A stretch of DNA of 64,000 nucleotides from Toxotes chatareus (GCA_016801885.1 CM028888.1:5750501-5814500); one strand, 5' to 3'. Positions 37,608-49,449 are shown, counted from the first letter of the stretch. Made by a program: numbers and translations. Notes: generated from the letters alone by a model not told the origin.

Positions 37608-39990
37608 TTAATGCTGTTTCGCTTTGGTCTTTCTTCTACTTCTGCAGCATAGACACCTGAAAATGGCCAAAATAGAGACCAGCAGAACAGTTGCTGCAGC
37701 CAGCAACAGTAGCATTACATCTAAAGAGTAGTATGAGTACCAGGGCATCTTATTAGCCTCTGTACGCAAATGTGGAGCCCCTTTATGGCGCATGACATAT
37801 TCCACCCAGAAGATGGCTTGATCCATGGGTGATATTGGCTGATCTCTGTGCAAACGTGAAAGTCTTTGTATGTTCTGTCTGTAGCTGTCTTGATGGAGCA
37901 CTTCCTTAAGAGCTTGTTCAAAGCTGTGGCTGTTAACATCACTTAACTGAATGATCTTCCCAGCTCCTCTTTCCTGTAAACGTAGAAGGTTGTCATACTG
38001 GTCAAAGAACAAGGGTATGCCAAGCACAGGGACCCCATGGAAAATGGCCTCCTGGACTCCATTGGTTCCTCCATGAGCTACAAAAGCTTTGGTCTGTGGG
38101 TGTCCCAGGAGGTCCTTCTGTGGCATCCAGTCCACTATCAGAGTGTTGTTGCCCAAAGTGGAGGGACGCTCTCCTTTGTGCCTCCATATCACCTGATCAG
38201 AAAACAAACATAATAATTGTGAATTTCCTGCATATGAGCAGACACATAATACAATGATAGTACCATTGCTGCAGCCTGAGTGTTGAGCACTTTTCAAGAT
38301 GCTCAAAGATGCTTCACATTACAAATTAAATTTTGATTTAATAGTGATTATCACACGACACAATTCAGGCTCTGAATAGCATGGAATATAAACAATAACA
38401 TTAAAACGAGTTTTAAAAGATGAGTTTTGAGTGAAGTCTTTAAATTTATGTAGTGCAGTCTAAAATGTTCCATAGATAGAGCCTTTGTTTTACATAGTGC
38501 ACCATTTATTAGCTTACATTAATCTATTTTCAACCCCTCTATCAATCAATCAATACATCTGACTTCTAAACCCGCTCGTTATGATTAAAAAGACGTTTTG
38601 GATAGATTGCCAGTCTATTACAGGACTCCTTATCCGTTTCTAAATTTGATGTTTTCCTCAGAAGACTGATTTGTTGATTCTGAGTCATATATCATTTTTT
38701 CTTTCTTTTTCAAAACGATGATTGCTTTTAATTTAATCCATTCAGTAACAGATTAACTGCTGCATATGAATGTCTCTCAGGGTCAAACAAATACTGTTTT
38801 GAGTTGCACATTTCAAGTTTTTAACATTTCACATCTTTTTGAGAGAATCATGGGTACACGTTACCTTCTGAGGCATCTTGGCAAAGGCGCTGGCAATTTC
38901 ATCTGTAACCTCTTTGGGCAAAGCATTAATCCAAGTTCCCAGAGTCATGATGATCACTCCATGCTCCCCAGCACTCTGAACAAACTTCTCCAGGTCAGCT
39001 GGCAGAGGCTGGGCAGGTTTGCACTGGAACCCTCCTATGTAGACAACATTTGGCATTGTGGGCCGAGGGAAGTCAAACACAAAATCTGACCTGAACAACC
39101 AAATGTCTGCTTCTTGAAGAAGCGAGATGACGTTACATCCACCCTCGATATATTTATCACAGAGAGCATCATAGCTTGGTCCCACAAAAAATTTCTCCTG
39201 GAAGATTATAATGCTGTGGAAAAACAGATTCTTGATCCTCTGCATGAAATTCATTCTGTCTGTGAAGCCCGATCCTGGCACTGGGATATAAGACAGTGGT
39301 GAGGGGGCTATTACAAAGTGACCTTCTCCACTCGTGATCCAGCGAACATTGAGCACCAAGGGTAGTTTGAGATATTTGGCCAATACAACCCCTTGGGCAA
39401 AGGCTGGGTCAGTGAGAACAAGATCATACTGGGAATCCCTCAAGCTTTTGACCATACTTTCATCATCAAAGATTTTACTGAGGGCTTCAGACCACATTGA
39501 ATGGGCATGAGAAATCACAAAAAAGAAATTCTTGGTGAGTTTGAGGAAAGTCTGTAGTGAAGCCCCCTCTCTCAGCATCTGGAAAGAAAAGTGGTTTGAA
39601 AATAAGTGTTGAAGAAGTGGAAAACAAAAATTATCTTGATACTTCAATGACTAAATGGCCCATGTGGGGCCCAATGCATTGTCCGTGACGACATACCCTT
39701 AAATGCTCCTCTACGTACACTTCAAAAAAGCTCTCTAAACCTTCACCCATGTCAACTGTAATGGATGTGTAGAGAGGAGACTTTTCTGCAATGTACCAGC
39801 TGGTAGCTGCTCTGATCACAGTGAGGTTGTGTCCTCTGGCATGAAGTTCTTCTAGCAGGATTTTCATATTGACCCAGTGGCTGCCATCTAGAGGGAACAC
39901 CAGAATGTTTCCTCCATCACAAGGTGGTGTGAAGGAAATCAGACATGCACTGAGGACTACAAATAGTCCACACACACGATGCAATGGCAT
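37608..39990 (-). CDS. UDP-glucuronosyltransferase, UGT5-like, array copy 2
   Basis: Same enzyme family and architecture as copy 1, with no break. Exons on the minus strand: 39990-39697, 39578-38865 and 38192-37608 (294, 714 and 585 bp), phase 0 throughout, 530 residues. The signal peptide, DGSHW, LTDP, the full UGT signature, the C-terminal helix and KAKQH are all kept. In the 194-residue last exon it differs from copy 1 at about 11 positions, for example AIFHGVP for AIYHGVP and LLVSILAIF for LLLSVLAIF. The start of its second exon (LQTFLKLTKNFFFVISHAHS) and the LTDPAFAQGV patch are its own. The intron between exons 2 and 3 is 672 bp. Confidence 0.92.
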
Positions 39991-40186
39991 GGCTCCTAAA
40001 ATGTAGCAAAGAGAAATAGTAGTGTTTTTTTAATAATCAGCTTCAATCATTCAATCAATTTTCTAAAAGTATGTTCTCAACAAGTTTATGTAGTGGGAAT
40101 TGTTTATATTATTCATGAAATTTCACACACTGAAAATACAGCACGATACCAACCACATCATGAAAATGTTCCTGAAATTCACTTAC

Positions 40187-40296
40187 CTGTGCTTCTGAGT
40201 GGCAACAGTAGTTCTACTTGCCCGCTGACTGACAGTCCATCCAAAGGATTCCTTAAATATTTGAGTTCAAACTCCGATCTCAGAAATGATTGGTCC
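40187..40296 (-). promoter_or_regulatory. UGT copy 2 promoter and 5' non-coding exon
   Basis: ATTGG on the plus strand at 40289-40293 gives CCAAT on the coding strand. A TATA-like AAATATTTAAGG lies at 40252-40263, and the short exon ends at 40187 before the donor GTAAGT. Expected transcription start is near 40225, giving a non-coding exon of about 40 bases. Layout and sequence match the other copies. Confidence 0.65.
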
Positions 40297-40299
40297 TTT

Positions 40300-41994
40300 C
40301 ACAGGTAAATGAGTTACATGTGGCATGTGCCAAATAAAGCTATGATGCTGAAATCAATGTTCTGCAAATACCAAGCAAAGTGACTATATCTTACTTTTCA
40401 CGTCATTGTAGTTGTATTACTTCATTTTATCATGTTTTTAAACTACTGGTAGTAGTATAGTGTGTGAAGTTTTGTCAGTGTCTTCCGCTCTGTCAAGCAA
40501 GAACAATGCTTGCATCATATGAAACTGCAGCCTTTTTCATGAGGTTATCAGAGTGGGTTATGTAATATTAACCCAGGTGAGTTTCACCTGGAGAAAAACA
40601 GATGGATTTCCTGGATAAATTGTTCTGTATATCATGTTTTTAGACTGTTCTGCAGTTATTCTCTCCTGGTTTGTGACCTGCTGGTTTGTTTACTACAGCT
40701 CCCTGCTGCCAAATATAGCTGAAACTTGAATGTAGGTTGCTGGTCTCAGAACTGAACTCGACTGATCTGATGTAAAATGTTCTCAGAGTACTTAGTGTCT
40801 CCCTCCTACCAGTGTTAATTAATTTGCAATTATCAAAAGTAAAAGAATTTAATGCAGGAAAAAAAAGCCCCTGTGAGTGTTAAGCTATTTTCTCATGTGC
40901 TGCCCTTTCGCATAGGTAGTGCACAATGTGGAAATACTCTGTTTGGTTTCAGCGTTACCAAGGTGGCACCTGGGTAGGGCCGGCAGGTAGCAGGATAGAA
41001 ATGTCATCAATGTGGCAAATTCTCTGGACAATGACCTGCTCTATGCACATACTGGCTCAAGTGGACAATACATACACTTTGCACAGAGCTGGCAGGATAA
41101 AGTCAGTTTAATGTCCAACTGATTTGGACAGGTGCGACAGTTGCAGATATATTAACTTGTAAGCAGTAGGGGTAAGGATTGTTGTAATTGGTTGAGATAG
41201 AGCTCTTTTTTATTATTATTATCTTATGAAGGGCTGACACCAGTGATTAGCTGTCCTGGGTGGAATTCCTTATGTGTCTTGGTGCAACTTGTAGTTGCAA
41301 TACTGTTATATGTACAATTTTTTTTTTTTTTTTTTAAGTGAAAAAAGTTGAAAGTAGTTCACCTTGTGTTACTCTGTCTTCCGCACACCTGTACAGTTGT
41401 ACACAAGGATGTGAATGATATCAAAATGCCTCTGAACTGAAAGGATCCAATGTAAACAGAAAAGTGGAGCGCCTGCTGTTGTACTTCTGATATGGTCTTT
41501 TCATTCATGTCAGACAACTACAGTATGTAAAGGCTTACTTGTTGTTGTGGATGACTTTTGACTAAGACTTTGGTCCTGGTCTGGTGCCAAGTAGCAGTAT
41601 TTTTTCTTGTAACTAACAAGGAAAAAAACGAGGAAGCACATTTATACCTCAATGTCATAATTAGAAGCACAGATCATGCTTCTGTTTAGGCAATCATGGG
41701 TATATCTACACTGTTCTGATATATTTTAAAGATACCCTGCATAGTTTATGATTCTGTTTTCACAATACCGTTTCCTTCTCTGCTTGAGTCCACTCTGGCT
41801 TCTTTGGTTTCCGTGGTTTCCTCGGATTCATTCAGGAGAAACACAATCATCCTTCTTTCATTTCAGGTCAAGAACAATGCACATATTGTGCACTCTCTGC
41901 TAGGTCCTAATGCCTGCCCTTTTTTAAAACACCCTGTTCTTATGAACTTCATAAAGGGTATGCATACAGAAGTAAAAGACAAGGCTCACAGTGA
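40300..41994 (-). other. Upstream flank of UGT copy 2
   Basis: This is the second copy of the non-coding flank seen at 35050-37070. A long T run lies at about 41320-41335. The segment ends at the LINE fragment. Nothing coding is seen. Confidence 0.55.
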
Positions 41995-42465
41995 CCACCC
42001 CATCACAAATTATTTATTTATAGGCGCCTTTCATGACACTCAAGGTCACCTTACATTATAAAAACAGACACAATAAAACAACAATAAAAGACAATACAGT
42101 TTAAAATAGACAATAGACAATGCAGTTGTGGTCAGAGGGAGTAAGCTAATCTGAACAGATGGGGTTTGAGTTTAGATATGAAATGTGGGAGTGAGTCAGC
42201 ATTACGGAGGTCGGGTGTGAGAGAGTTCCAGAGCTGGGGGGCAGAGCAACTGAATGCTCTGCTCCCCATGGTAACAAGGCGGGCAGGGGGGGCAGCAAGA
42301 TGGATGGAGGATGGAGGTGTGACAGCATGGAGGAGGTCAGAGAGATATGGAGGGGCGAGGTTGTGGATGGCTTTAAAAGTGAGGAGAAGTATTTTGTAGT
42401 TGATGCGGTGTGTGATGGGAAGCCAGTGAAGCCAGTGACCGAGTCCAGAGACAGTTAGGGAAAGA
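41995..42465 (-). mobile_element. 5'-truncated L2-like LINE fragment
   Basis: On the minus strand an open frame from about 42449 to the stop at 42132-42134 reads SGLGHWLHWLPITHRINY, ILLLTFKAIHNLAPPYLSDL and then FSCSAPQLWNSLTPDLRNAD. This is the typical C-terminal end of a fish non-LTR reverse-transcriptase polyprotein. The 3' end carries the sequence familiar from fish L2-type tails (CCTTGAGTGTCATGAAAGGC). The 5' part of the element is missing. Because the flanking UGT unit continues on both sides, it inserted into the duplicated unit. It is absent from the equivalent place in the copy 1/copy 2 spacer, so it is younger than at least that duplication. Confidence 0.85.
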
Positions 42466-43039
42466 CGTTAATATTCAACAAAGAATTTTGTGCATTTGCT
42501 CTTTTAAGAGTGATAACAGAGAGACAGTTTCTTTTAAAATGTATTGATCTTTGCTGTAATCAAAAATGAAATTGGGAAAAAATGTTTTAGACAATTCATA
42601 AAATGTATCGATTATGTGGACTATATATTTTTTGTTTTATCACTGGAAATGCATGGCATCAACTTTAGATCATGAAAATGATCAATGTCAGGGCATCGAG
42701 ACAGTGATTGGTGTTTTGGTTCCAAACCTTTTACTATTATGGTGAATGTGAAATTACAAAATAATGTTGACTATCACCGGTGATTTGGGGGTATTTTATT
42801 ACCAAAATCTTAATCTGTCAAGATACAGTTGACAACTGATTTTAAAACTGGAAAGAGGCTGTATTATTTTAACTATACTATATATAACTATAACTATAGT
42901 TTTATACAGCTAAATCGATTGTCATTTTTCTTCATAAATAATAAAGAGTTACAAATGAGATATCTTAAGGTGCATGTTTTTCTCTAAATACGTTATAGAG
43001 AATCCATCTTGGCATATTTCTAAACAAATCATAGCTCAG

Positions 43040-45503
43040 TCAGTGTTGTTTAGCTTTGGTCTTTCTTCTACTTCTGCAGCATAGACACCTGAAAATGGCC
43101 AAAACCGAGAGCAACAGTACAGTTGCTGCAGCCAGCAACAGTAGCATTACATCTAAAGAGTAGTATGAGTACCAGGGCATCTTAATAGCCTCTGTTCGCA
43201 GGTGTGGAGCCCCTTTATGGCGCATGACATATTCCACCCAGAAGATGGCTTGATCCATGGGTGATATTGGCTGATCTCTGTGCAAACGTGAAAGTCTTTG
43301 CATGTTCTCTCTGTAGCTATCTTGATGGAGCACTTCCCTAAGAGCTTGTTCAAAGCTGTGGCTGTTAACATCACCTAATTGAATGATCTTCCCAGCTCCT
43401 CTTTCCTGCAAACGTAGAAGGTTGTCATACTGGTCAAAGAACAAGGGTATGCCAAGCACAGGGACCCCATGGTAAATGGCCTCCTGGACTCCATTGGTTC
43501 CCCCATGAGCTACAAAGGCTTTGGTCTGTGGGTGTCCCAGGAGGTCCTTCTGTGGCATCCAGTCCACTATCAGAGTGTTGTTGCCCAAAGTGGAGGGACG
43601 CTCTCCTTTGTGCTTCCATATCACCTGATCAGAAAACAAAAATAATCATTGTGAATTTCCTGCATTTGAGCAGACACATAATACAATGATATTGCCATGG
43701 CTGCAGGCTGAATGTTGAGCACTTTTCAAGATGATCAAAGATGCTTCACATGACAAATTAAATTGTTTAAAAGACTGAATAGTGATTATTACATGACACA
43801 ATTCAGGCTCTGAATAGCATGGAATGTAAAATATTACGTTAAAAACAGTTTGAGTTTTGAGTAAAGTCTTACAATTTGTGTTGTGCAGTTTGAAATGTTG
43901 CATAGACAGAGCCTTTGTTTTACATCTTTACATTTGTTAGACAGCCCAGACTTTCACAGGGCTATGTTCCCCTCTCTAAATTTGATGATTCTTCTACAGG
44001 CAGAGGTGTCAAACCTTTTCCACAAAGGGCCATGTGGCTGCAGGTTTTTGTTCCAACCAATCAAGAGCACACAGTTTGACCAATCAAGACTGAGATCAGT
44101 TGATTAAATGAGTCAAGTCTGGTGTGCTGCTGCTTGGTTGGAACAAAACCCTGCAGCCACATGGCCCTTTGTGGAACAGGTCTGACACCTCTGCTCTAAG
44201 GACTGAGGGCTTCCTAGGATTTCAAAACGATGATTGCTTGTAATTTAATCCATTCAGTAATGGATTAACTACTGCATATGAATCTCTCTCAGGGCCAAAC
44301 AAATACGGTTTTGAGTTGCACATTTCAAGTTTTTTACATTTCAAATCTTTGCAACTGGATCACTGAGTATGTGTTACCTTCTGAGGCATCTTGGCAAAGG
44401 TGCTGGCAATTTCATCTGTAACCTCTTTGGGCAAAGCCTTAATCCAGGTTCCCAGAGTCATGATGATCACTCCATGCTCCCCAGCACTCTGAACAAACTT
44501 CTCCAGGTCATCAGGCAGAGGCTGGGCAGGTTTGCACTGGAACCCTCCTATGTAGAAAACATTTGGCATTGTGGGCCGAGGGAAGTCAAACACAAAATCT
44601 GACCTGAACAACCAAATGTCTGCTTCTTGAAGAAGCGAGATGATGTCACATCCACCCTCGATATATTTATCACAGAGAGCATCATAGCTTGACCCCATCA
44701 AGAATTTATCCTGTAAGTCTATAATGCTGTAGAAAAACAGATTCTTGATCCTCTGCAAAAAATTCATTCTGTCAGTCAAGCCCGATCCTGGCACTGGGAT
44801 ATAAGACAGTGGTGATGGGGCTATTGCAAAGTGGCCTTCTCTACTTGTGATCCAGCGAACATTGAGAACCAAAGGTAGTTTGAGATATTTGGCCAATATA
44901 ACCCCTTGTCCAAAGGCTGGGTCAGTGAGAACAAGATCATATTGGGAATCCCATAAGGTTTTGACCATATTTTCATCATCGAAGATTTGACTGAGGCCTT
45001 CAGACCACGTTGAATGGAGCTGACAAGCGGCAGAAAAGAAATTCGTGGTGAGATTGAGGAAAGTCCATAGTGAAGCCCCCTCTTTCAGCATCTGGAAAGA
45101 AAAGTGGTTTGGAAATAAACGTTGAAGAAGTAGGAAACAAAGTTTATCTTGATATTTCAATGACTAAATGGCCCATGTGGGGCCCAATACATTGTCCATG
45201 ATGACATACCAAAAAAAGCTCCTCCGCGTGCACTTCAAAAAACCTCTCTACACCTTCACCCATGTCAACTGTAATGGATGTGTAGAGAGGAGACTTTTCT
45301 TCAATGTACCAGCTGGTGGCTGCTCTGATCACAGTGAGGTTGTGTCCTCTGGCATGAAGTTCTTCTAGCAGGATTTTCATATTGACCCAGTGGCTGCCAT
45401 CTAGAGGGAACACCAGAATGTTCCCTCCATCACAAGGTGGTGTGAAGGAAATCAGACATGCACTGAGGACAACAAATATCCCACACACACGATGCAATGG
45501 CAT
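43040..45503 (-). CDS. UDP-glucuronosyltransferase, UGT5-like, array copy 3
   Basis: Exons on the minus strand: 45503-45210, 45091-44378 and 43624-43040, the same 294/714/585 bp pattern, 530 residues and no break. Catalytic and signature motifs are intact (DGSHW, LTDP, FVAHGGTNG, FDQYDN). The last exon differs from copy 1 at only about five residues, for example VIWKHKGE. The N-terminal half is the most altered of the four: GEGVERFFEVHAEELFL at the end of exon 1, and LWTFLNLTTNFFSAACQLHS and LTDPAFGQGVIL in exon 2. It also has ITSREGHF where the others have ITSGEGHF. The 753 bp intron between exons 2 and 3 holds a MITE. Confidence 0.92.
44001..44193. mobile_element. Fold-back MITE, hAT-like ends, in intron of UGT copy 3
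   Basis: The left arm starts CAGAGGTGTCAAACC and the right arm ends GGTCTGACACCTCTG. The two arms are inverted copies of each other over roughly 60 bases (GGGCCATGTGGCTGCAG against CTGCAGCCACATGGCCC) around a central region of about 75 bases. There is no coding capacity. The flanks TCTACAGG and CTCTAAGG would be an imperfect 8-bp target duplication, as in hAT elements. The corresponding introns of copies 1, 2 and 4 lack it. Confidence 0.85.
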
Positions 45504-45691
45504 GGCTCCTAAAATGTAACAAGGAGAAATAATAGTCTTTTGGTAATCAGCTTCAAACTATTTTCTAAAAGAAGTATGTCCTCAATAAGTTTATGTAGTG
45601 GGAATTGTCTATATTATTCATGAAATTTCACACACTGAAAATACAGCATGATGCCAACCACATCATGAAAATGTTCCTGAAATTCACTTAC

Positions 45692-45801
45692 CTGTGCTTC
45701 TGAGTGGCAACAGTAGTTCTACTTGTCCGCTGACTGACAGTCCATCCAAAGGATTCCTTAAATATTTGAGTTCAAACTCCAGTCTCAGAGCTGATTGGTC
45801 C
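45692..45801 (-). promoter_or_regulatory. UGT copy 3 promoter and 5' non-coding exon
   Basis: ATTGG on the plus strand at 45794-45798 (CCAAT on the coding strand), a TATA-like AAATATTTAAGG near 45757-45768, and a short exon ending at 45692 before the donor GTAAGT. It is nearly identical to copy 2. Confidence 0.65.
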
Positions 45802-45804
45802 CTT

Positions 45805-46540
45805 CACAGGTAAATGAGTTACATGTGGCATGTGCCAAATAAAGCTATGATGCTGAAATTAATGTTCTGCAAATACCAAGCAAAGTGACTATATCTTACT
45901 TTTCATGTCATTGTAGTTGTATTACTTCATTTTATCATGTTTTTAAACTACTGGTATTAGTATAGCGTGTGTAGTTTTGTCAGTGTCTTTCTCTCTGTCA
46001 AGCAAAAACAGTGCTTGCATCATATGAAACTATGACCTCTTTCATAGGCTTATCAGAGTGGTTTATGTGATATAAACCAGGTGAGTTTCACACGTATCAT
46101 TTAAACCTGGAGAAAAACAGACAAGCTTCCTGGATAAATGTTCTCTATATCTTATTTTCAGAATGTTACATAGTTATTATCTCCAGATTTGTGACCAGTT
46201 GGTTTGTTTACTAAAGCTCTTTGTTGCCAAATATTACAAATATAGCTTCCACTTGAATGTAGGTTGTAGGTCTCAGAACTGAACTGTTTAATGTCCAACT
46301 GATTTGGACAGTTGCGACAGTTGCAGATGTATTAACTTGTAAGCAGTATATGACTGTTGTAATTGGTTGAGGTGGATCTAAAAATTTTTTTATTATTTTA
46401 CGTAGGACTGACACCAATGATTAGTTGTCCTGCGCAGACACCAGGGTGGAATGGTAGTGCCACTTGTAGTTACAGTACTGCTACATGGACTTTTTTTTTT
46501 TTTCTTTTTTTATAATGAAAAAAGTTGAAATAGTTTACCT
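45805..46540 (-). other. Shortened upstream flank of UGT copy 3
   Basis: This matches the start of the flanks at 35050 and 40300 but stops at AGTTTACCT (about 46532-46540), where a SINE begins. About 880 bases present at the corresponding place in the copy 1/copy 2 spacer (about 36256-37138) are missing. Confidence 0.6.
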
Positions 46541-46661
46541 ACCCGCGCAGGCACAGGGAGAACATGCAAACTCCACACAGAAGGGCCCAGACTGGGGTTC
46601 AAACCCGGAACCCTTTTGCTGTGAGACAACAGTGCTAACCACTGCACCACTGTGCCGCCCT
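46541..46661 (-). mobile_element. tRNA-derived SINE fragment (DANA/V-SINE type)
   Basis: On the minus strand it begins GGGCGGCACAGTGGTGCAGT, then GGTTAGCACTGTTGTCTCAC. It contains the box-B-like GGGTTTGAACCC and continues CTGTGTGGAGTTTGCATGTT before stopping near CGCGGGT. This order is the common fish tRNA-derived SINE head. The 3' part is missing. The element lies exactly at the edge of a deletion in the duplicated UGT flank. Confidence 0.8.
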
Positions 46662-47028
46662 TCCTTTAAATTAAAAAATTATTGATCTTTGCTATAAGCA
46701 AAAATGAAATGGGAACAAAACATTTCACACAATTCATAAAATGTATTGTTGTATTGCTTTGACACATTTAAGACACATTTGATTGGGGGCTATTTCAGTA
46801 CCAAAATCTTAATCTATCGAGATACATTTGACAGCTGATTTTAAAACAGGAAAGAGGCTGTATTACCTTAATTACACTTGTGTTTTATGCAGCTAAATCG
46901 ATTGAGTGATTTTCATTTTACTTCTTACATAATAAAGCGGTAAAAAAAATTTGATATCTTAAGATGCACGTTTATATCTAAATTCAACATTATCGAGAAT
47001 CCATGTTTCTAAACTTATTTGTGCTCTG

Positions 47029-49260
47029 TCAGTGTTGTTTAGCTTTGGTCTTTCTTCTACTTCTGCAGCATAGACACCTGAAAATGGCCAAAACAGAGAG
47101 CAACAGTACAGTTGCTGCAGCCAGCAACAGTAGCATTACATCTAAAGAGTAGTATGAGTACCAGGGCATCTTAATAGCCTCTGTACGCAAGTGTGGAGCC
47201 CCTTTATGGCGCATGACATATTCCACCCAGAAGATGGCTTGATCCATGGGTGATATTGGCTGATCTCTGTGCAAACGTGAAAGTCTTTGCATGTTCTCTC
47301 TGTAGCTGTCTTGATGGAGCACTTCCTTAAGAGCTTGTTCAAAGCTGTGGCTGTTAACATCACTTAATTGAATGATCTTCCCAGCTCCTCTTTCCTGTAA
47401 ACGTAGAAGGTTGTCATACTGGTCAAAGAACAAGGGTATGCCAAGCACAGGGACCCCATGGTAAATGGCCTCCTGGACTCCATTGGTTCCCCCATGAGCT
47501 ACAAAGACTTTGGTCTGTGGGTGTCCCAGGAGGTCCTTCTGTGGCATCCAGTCCACTATCAGAGTGTTGTTGCCCAAAGTGGAGGGACGTTCTCCTGTGT
47601 GCCCCCATATCACCTAATCAAAAAACAAAAAGAATCATTATAAATTTCCTGCATATCAGCAGACAGATAATACAATGATATTGCCATTGCTGCAGCCTGA
47701 GTGTTGAGCACTTGAGCACTTTTCAAGCTGCTCAAAGATGCCTCACGTGACAAATTAAATTCATCCAAAAGTAATTATTTTGGGACACAGTGCACAGTGC
47801 ACAATTTACATTAATCTATTTTCAACTCCTCTCATAGATCAATCCATCCACCTTCTAAACCCACCTGTTATGATTTATTAGACACCCTGGGCAGGCTGCC
47901 AGTCTATCACAGGGCTATGTATTCCTTTCTAAATTTGATATGTTCTTCAGACAACTGACTTGTTGATTTTTTGTCATTTATTAATTTCAAAACTAGGATT
48001 GCTTTTAATTTGAACCATTAAGTAATGGATCAGTTACTGCATATGAATCTCTCTCAGGGTCAAACAATAGCATTTTGAGTTGCACATTTCAAGTTTTTAA
48101 CCTTTCGCATCTTTGTGACTGGATCACTGAGCATGTGTTACCTTCTGAGGCATCTTGGCAAAGGCACTGGCAATTTCATCGGCAACCTCTTTGGGCAAAG
48201 CCTTAATCCAAGTTCCCAGAGTCATGATGATCACTCCATGCTCCCCAGCACTCTGAACAAACTTCTCCAGGTCATCAGGCAGAGGCTGGGCAGGTTTGCA
48301 CTGGAACCCTCCTATGTAGACAACATTTGGCATTGTGGGCCGAGGGAAGTCAAACACAAAATCTGACCTGAACAACCAAATGTCTGCTTCTTGAAGAAGC
48401 GAGATGATGTCACATCCACCCTCGATATATTTATCACAGAGAGCATCATAGCTTGACCCCATCAAGAATTTCTCCTGGAAGAGTATAATGCTGTAGAAAA
48501 ACAGATTCTTGATCCTCTGCATGAAATTCATTCTGTCAGTCAAGCCCGATCCTGGCACTGGGATATAAGACAGTGGTGAGGGGGCTATTACAAAGTGGCC
48601 TTCTCCACTCGTGATCCAGCGAACATTGAGCACCAAGGGTAATTTGAGATATTTGGCCAATACAGGCCCCGATCCTAAGCCTGGGTCAGTGAGAACAAGA
48701 TCATATTGGGAATCCCTCAAGCTTTTGACAATATTTTTATCATCAAAGATTTTACTGAGGGCTTCAGACCACATTGAATGGATCTGAGAAACGGCAGAAA
48801 GGAAATTCATGGTGAGTCTGAAGAAAGTCAGTGCTGAAGCCCCCTCTCTCAGCATCTGAAAAGAAATGGTTATAAGTTTTGAAGTAGTGGGAAACAAAGA
48901 TTATCTTGATATTTCAATGACTAAATGACCCATGTGAGGCTCAATACATTGTCCATGATGACATACCTTTATATGCCCCTTTAGGGAGTGTTCCAGAAAG
49001 CTCTCTAAACCTTCATCCATGTCAAGTGTAATAGATGTGTAGAGAGGAGACTTTTCTGCAATGTACCAGCTGGTGGGTGCTCTGATCACAGTGAGGTTGT
49101 GTCCTCTGGCATGAAGTTCTTCTAGCAGGATTTTCATATTGACCCAGTGACTGCCATCTACAGGGAACACCAGAATGTTCCCTCCATCACAAGGTGGTGT
49201 GAAGGAAATCAGACATGCACTGAGGACAACAAATAGTCCACACACACAATGCAATGGCAT
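47029..49260 (-). CDS. UDP-glucuronosyltransferase, UGT5-like, array copy 4
   Basis: Exons on the minus strand: 49260-48967, 48855-48142 and 47613-47029 (294, 714 and 585 bp), phase 0, 530 residues, intact. Signal peptide, DGSHW, LTDP, signature and C-terminal helix are present. Distinctive points: exon 3 begins VIWGHTGERPS where the others have VIW(R/K)HKGERPS; exon 1 ends LEHSLKGHIK; the patch after LTDP is GLGSGPVLAKY. The exon 3 acceptor is GATTAG rather than GATCAG. The 528 bp second intron is the shortest. It is the most upstream gene of the array in reading direction. Confidence 0.92.
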
Positions 49261-49449
49261 GGCTCCTAAAATGTAACAAAGAGAAATAGTAGTGTTTTTT
49301 TAATAATCAGCTTCAAAATATTTTCTAAAAGAAGTATGTGCTCAACAAGTTTATGTAGAGGGAATTGTCTATTATTTGTGAAATTCCACACATTGACAAT
49401 ACAGCATGATACTAACTACAACATGAAAGTGTTCCTGAAATTCGCTTAC

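Noticed and set aside
46541..46661. Functional tRNA gene
   Set aside because: The box-B-like motif belongs to a SINE head; the sequence continues into SINE body and lacks a tRNA acceptor stem.
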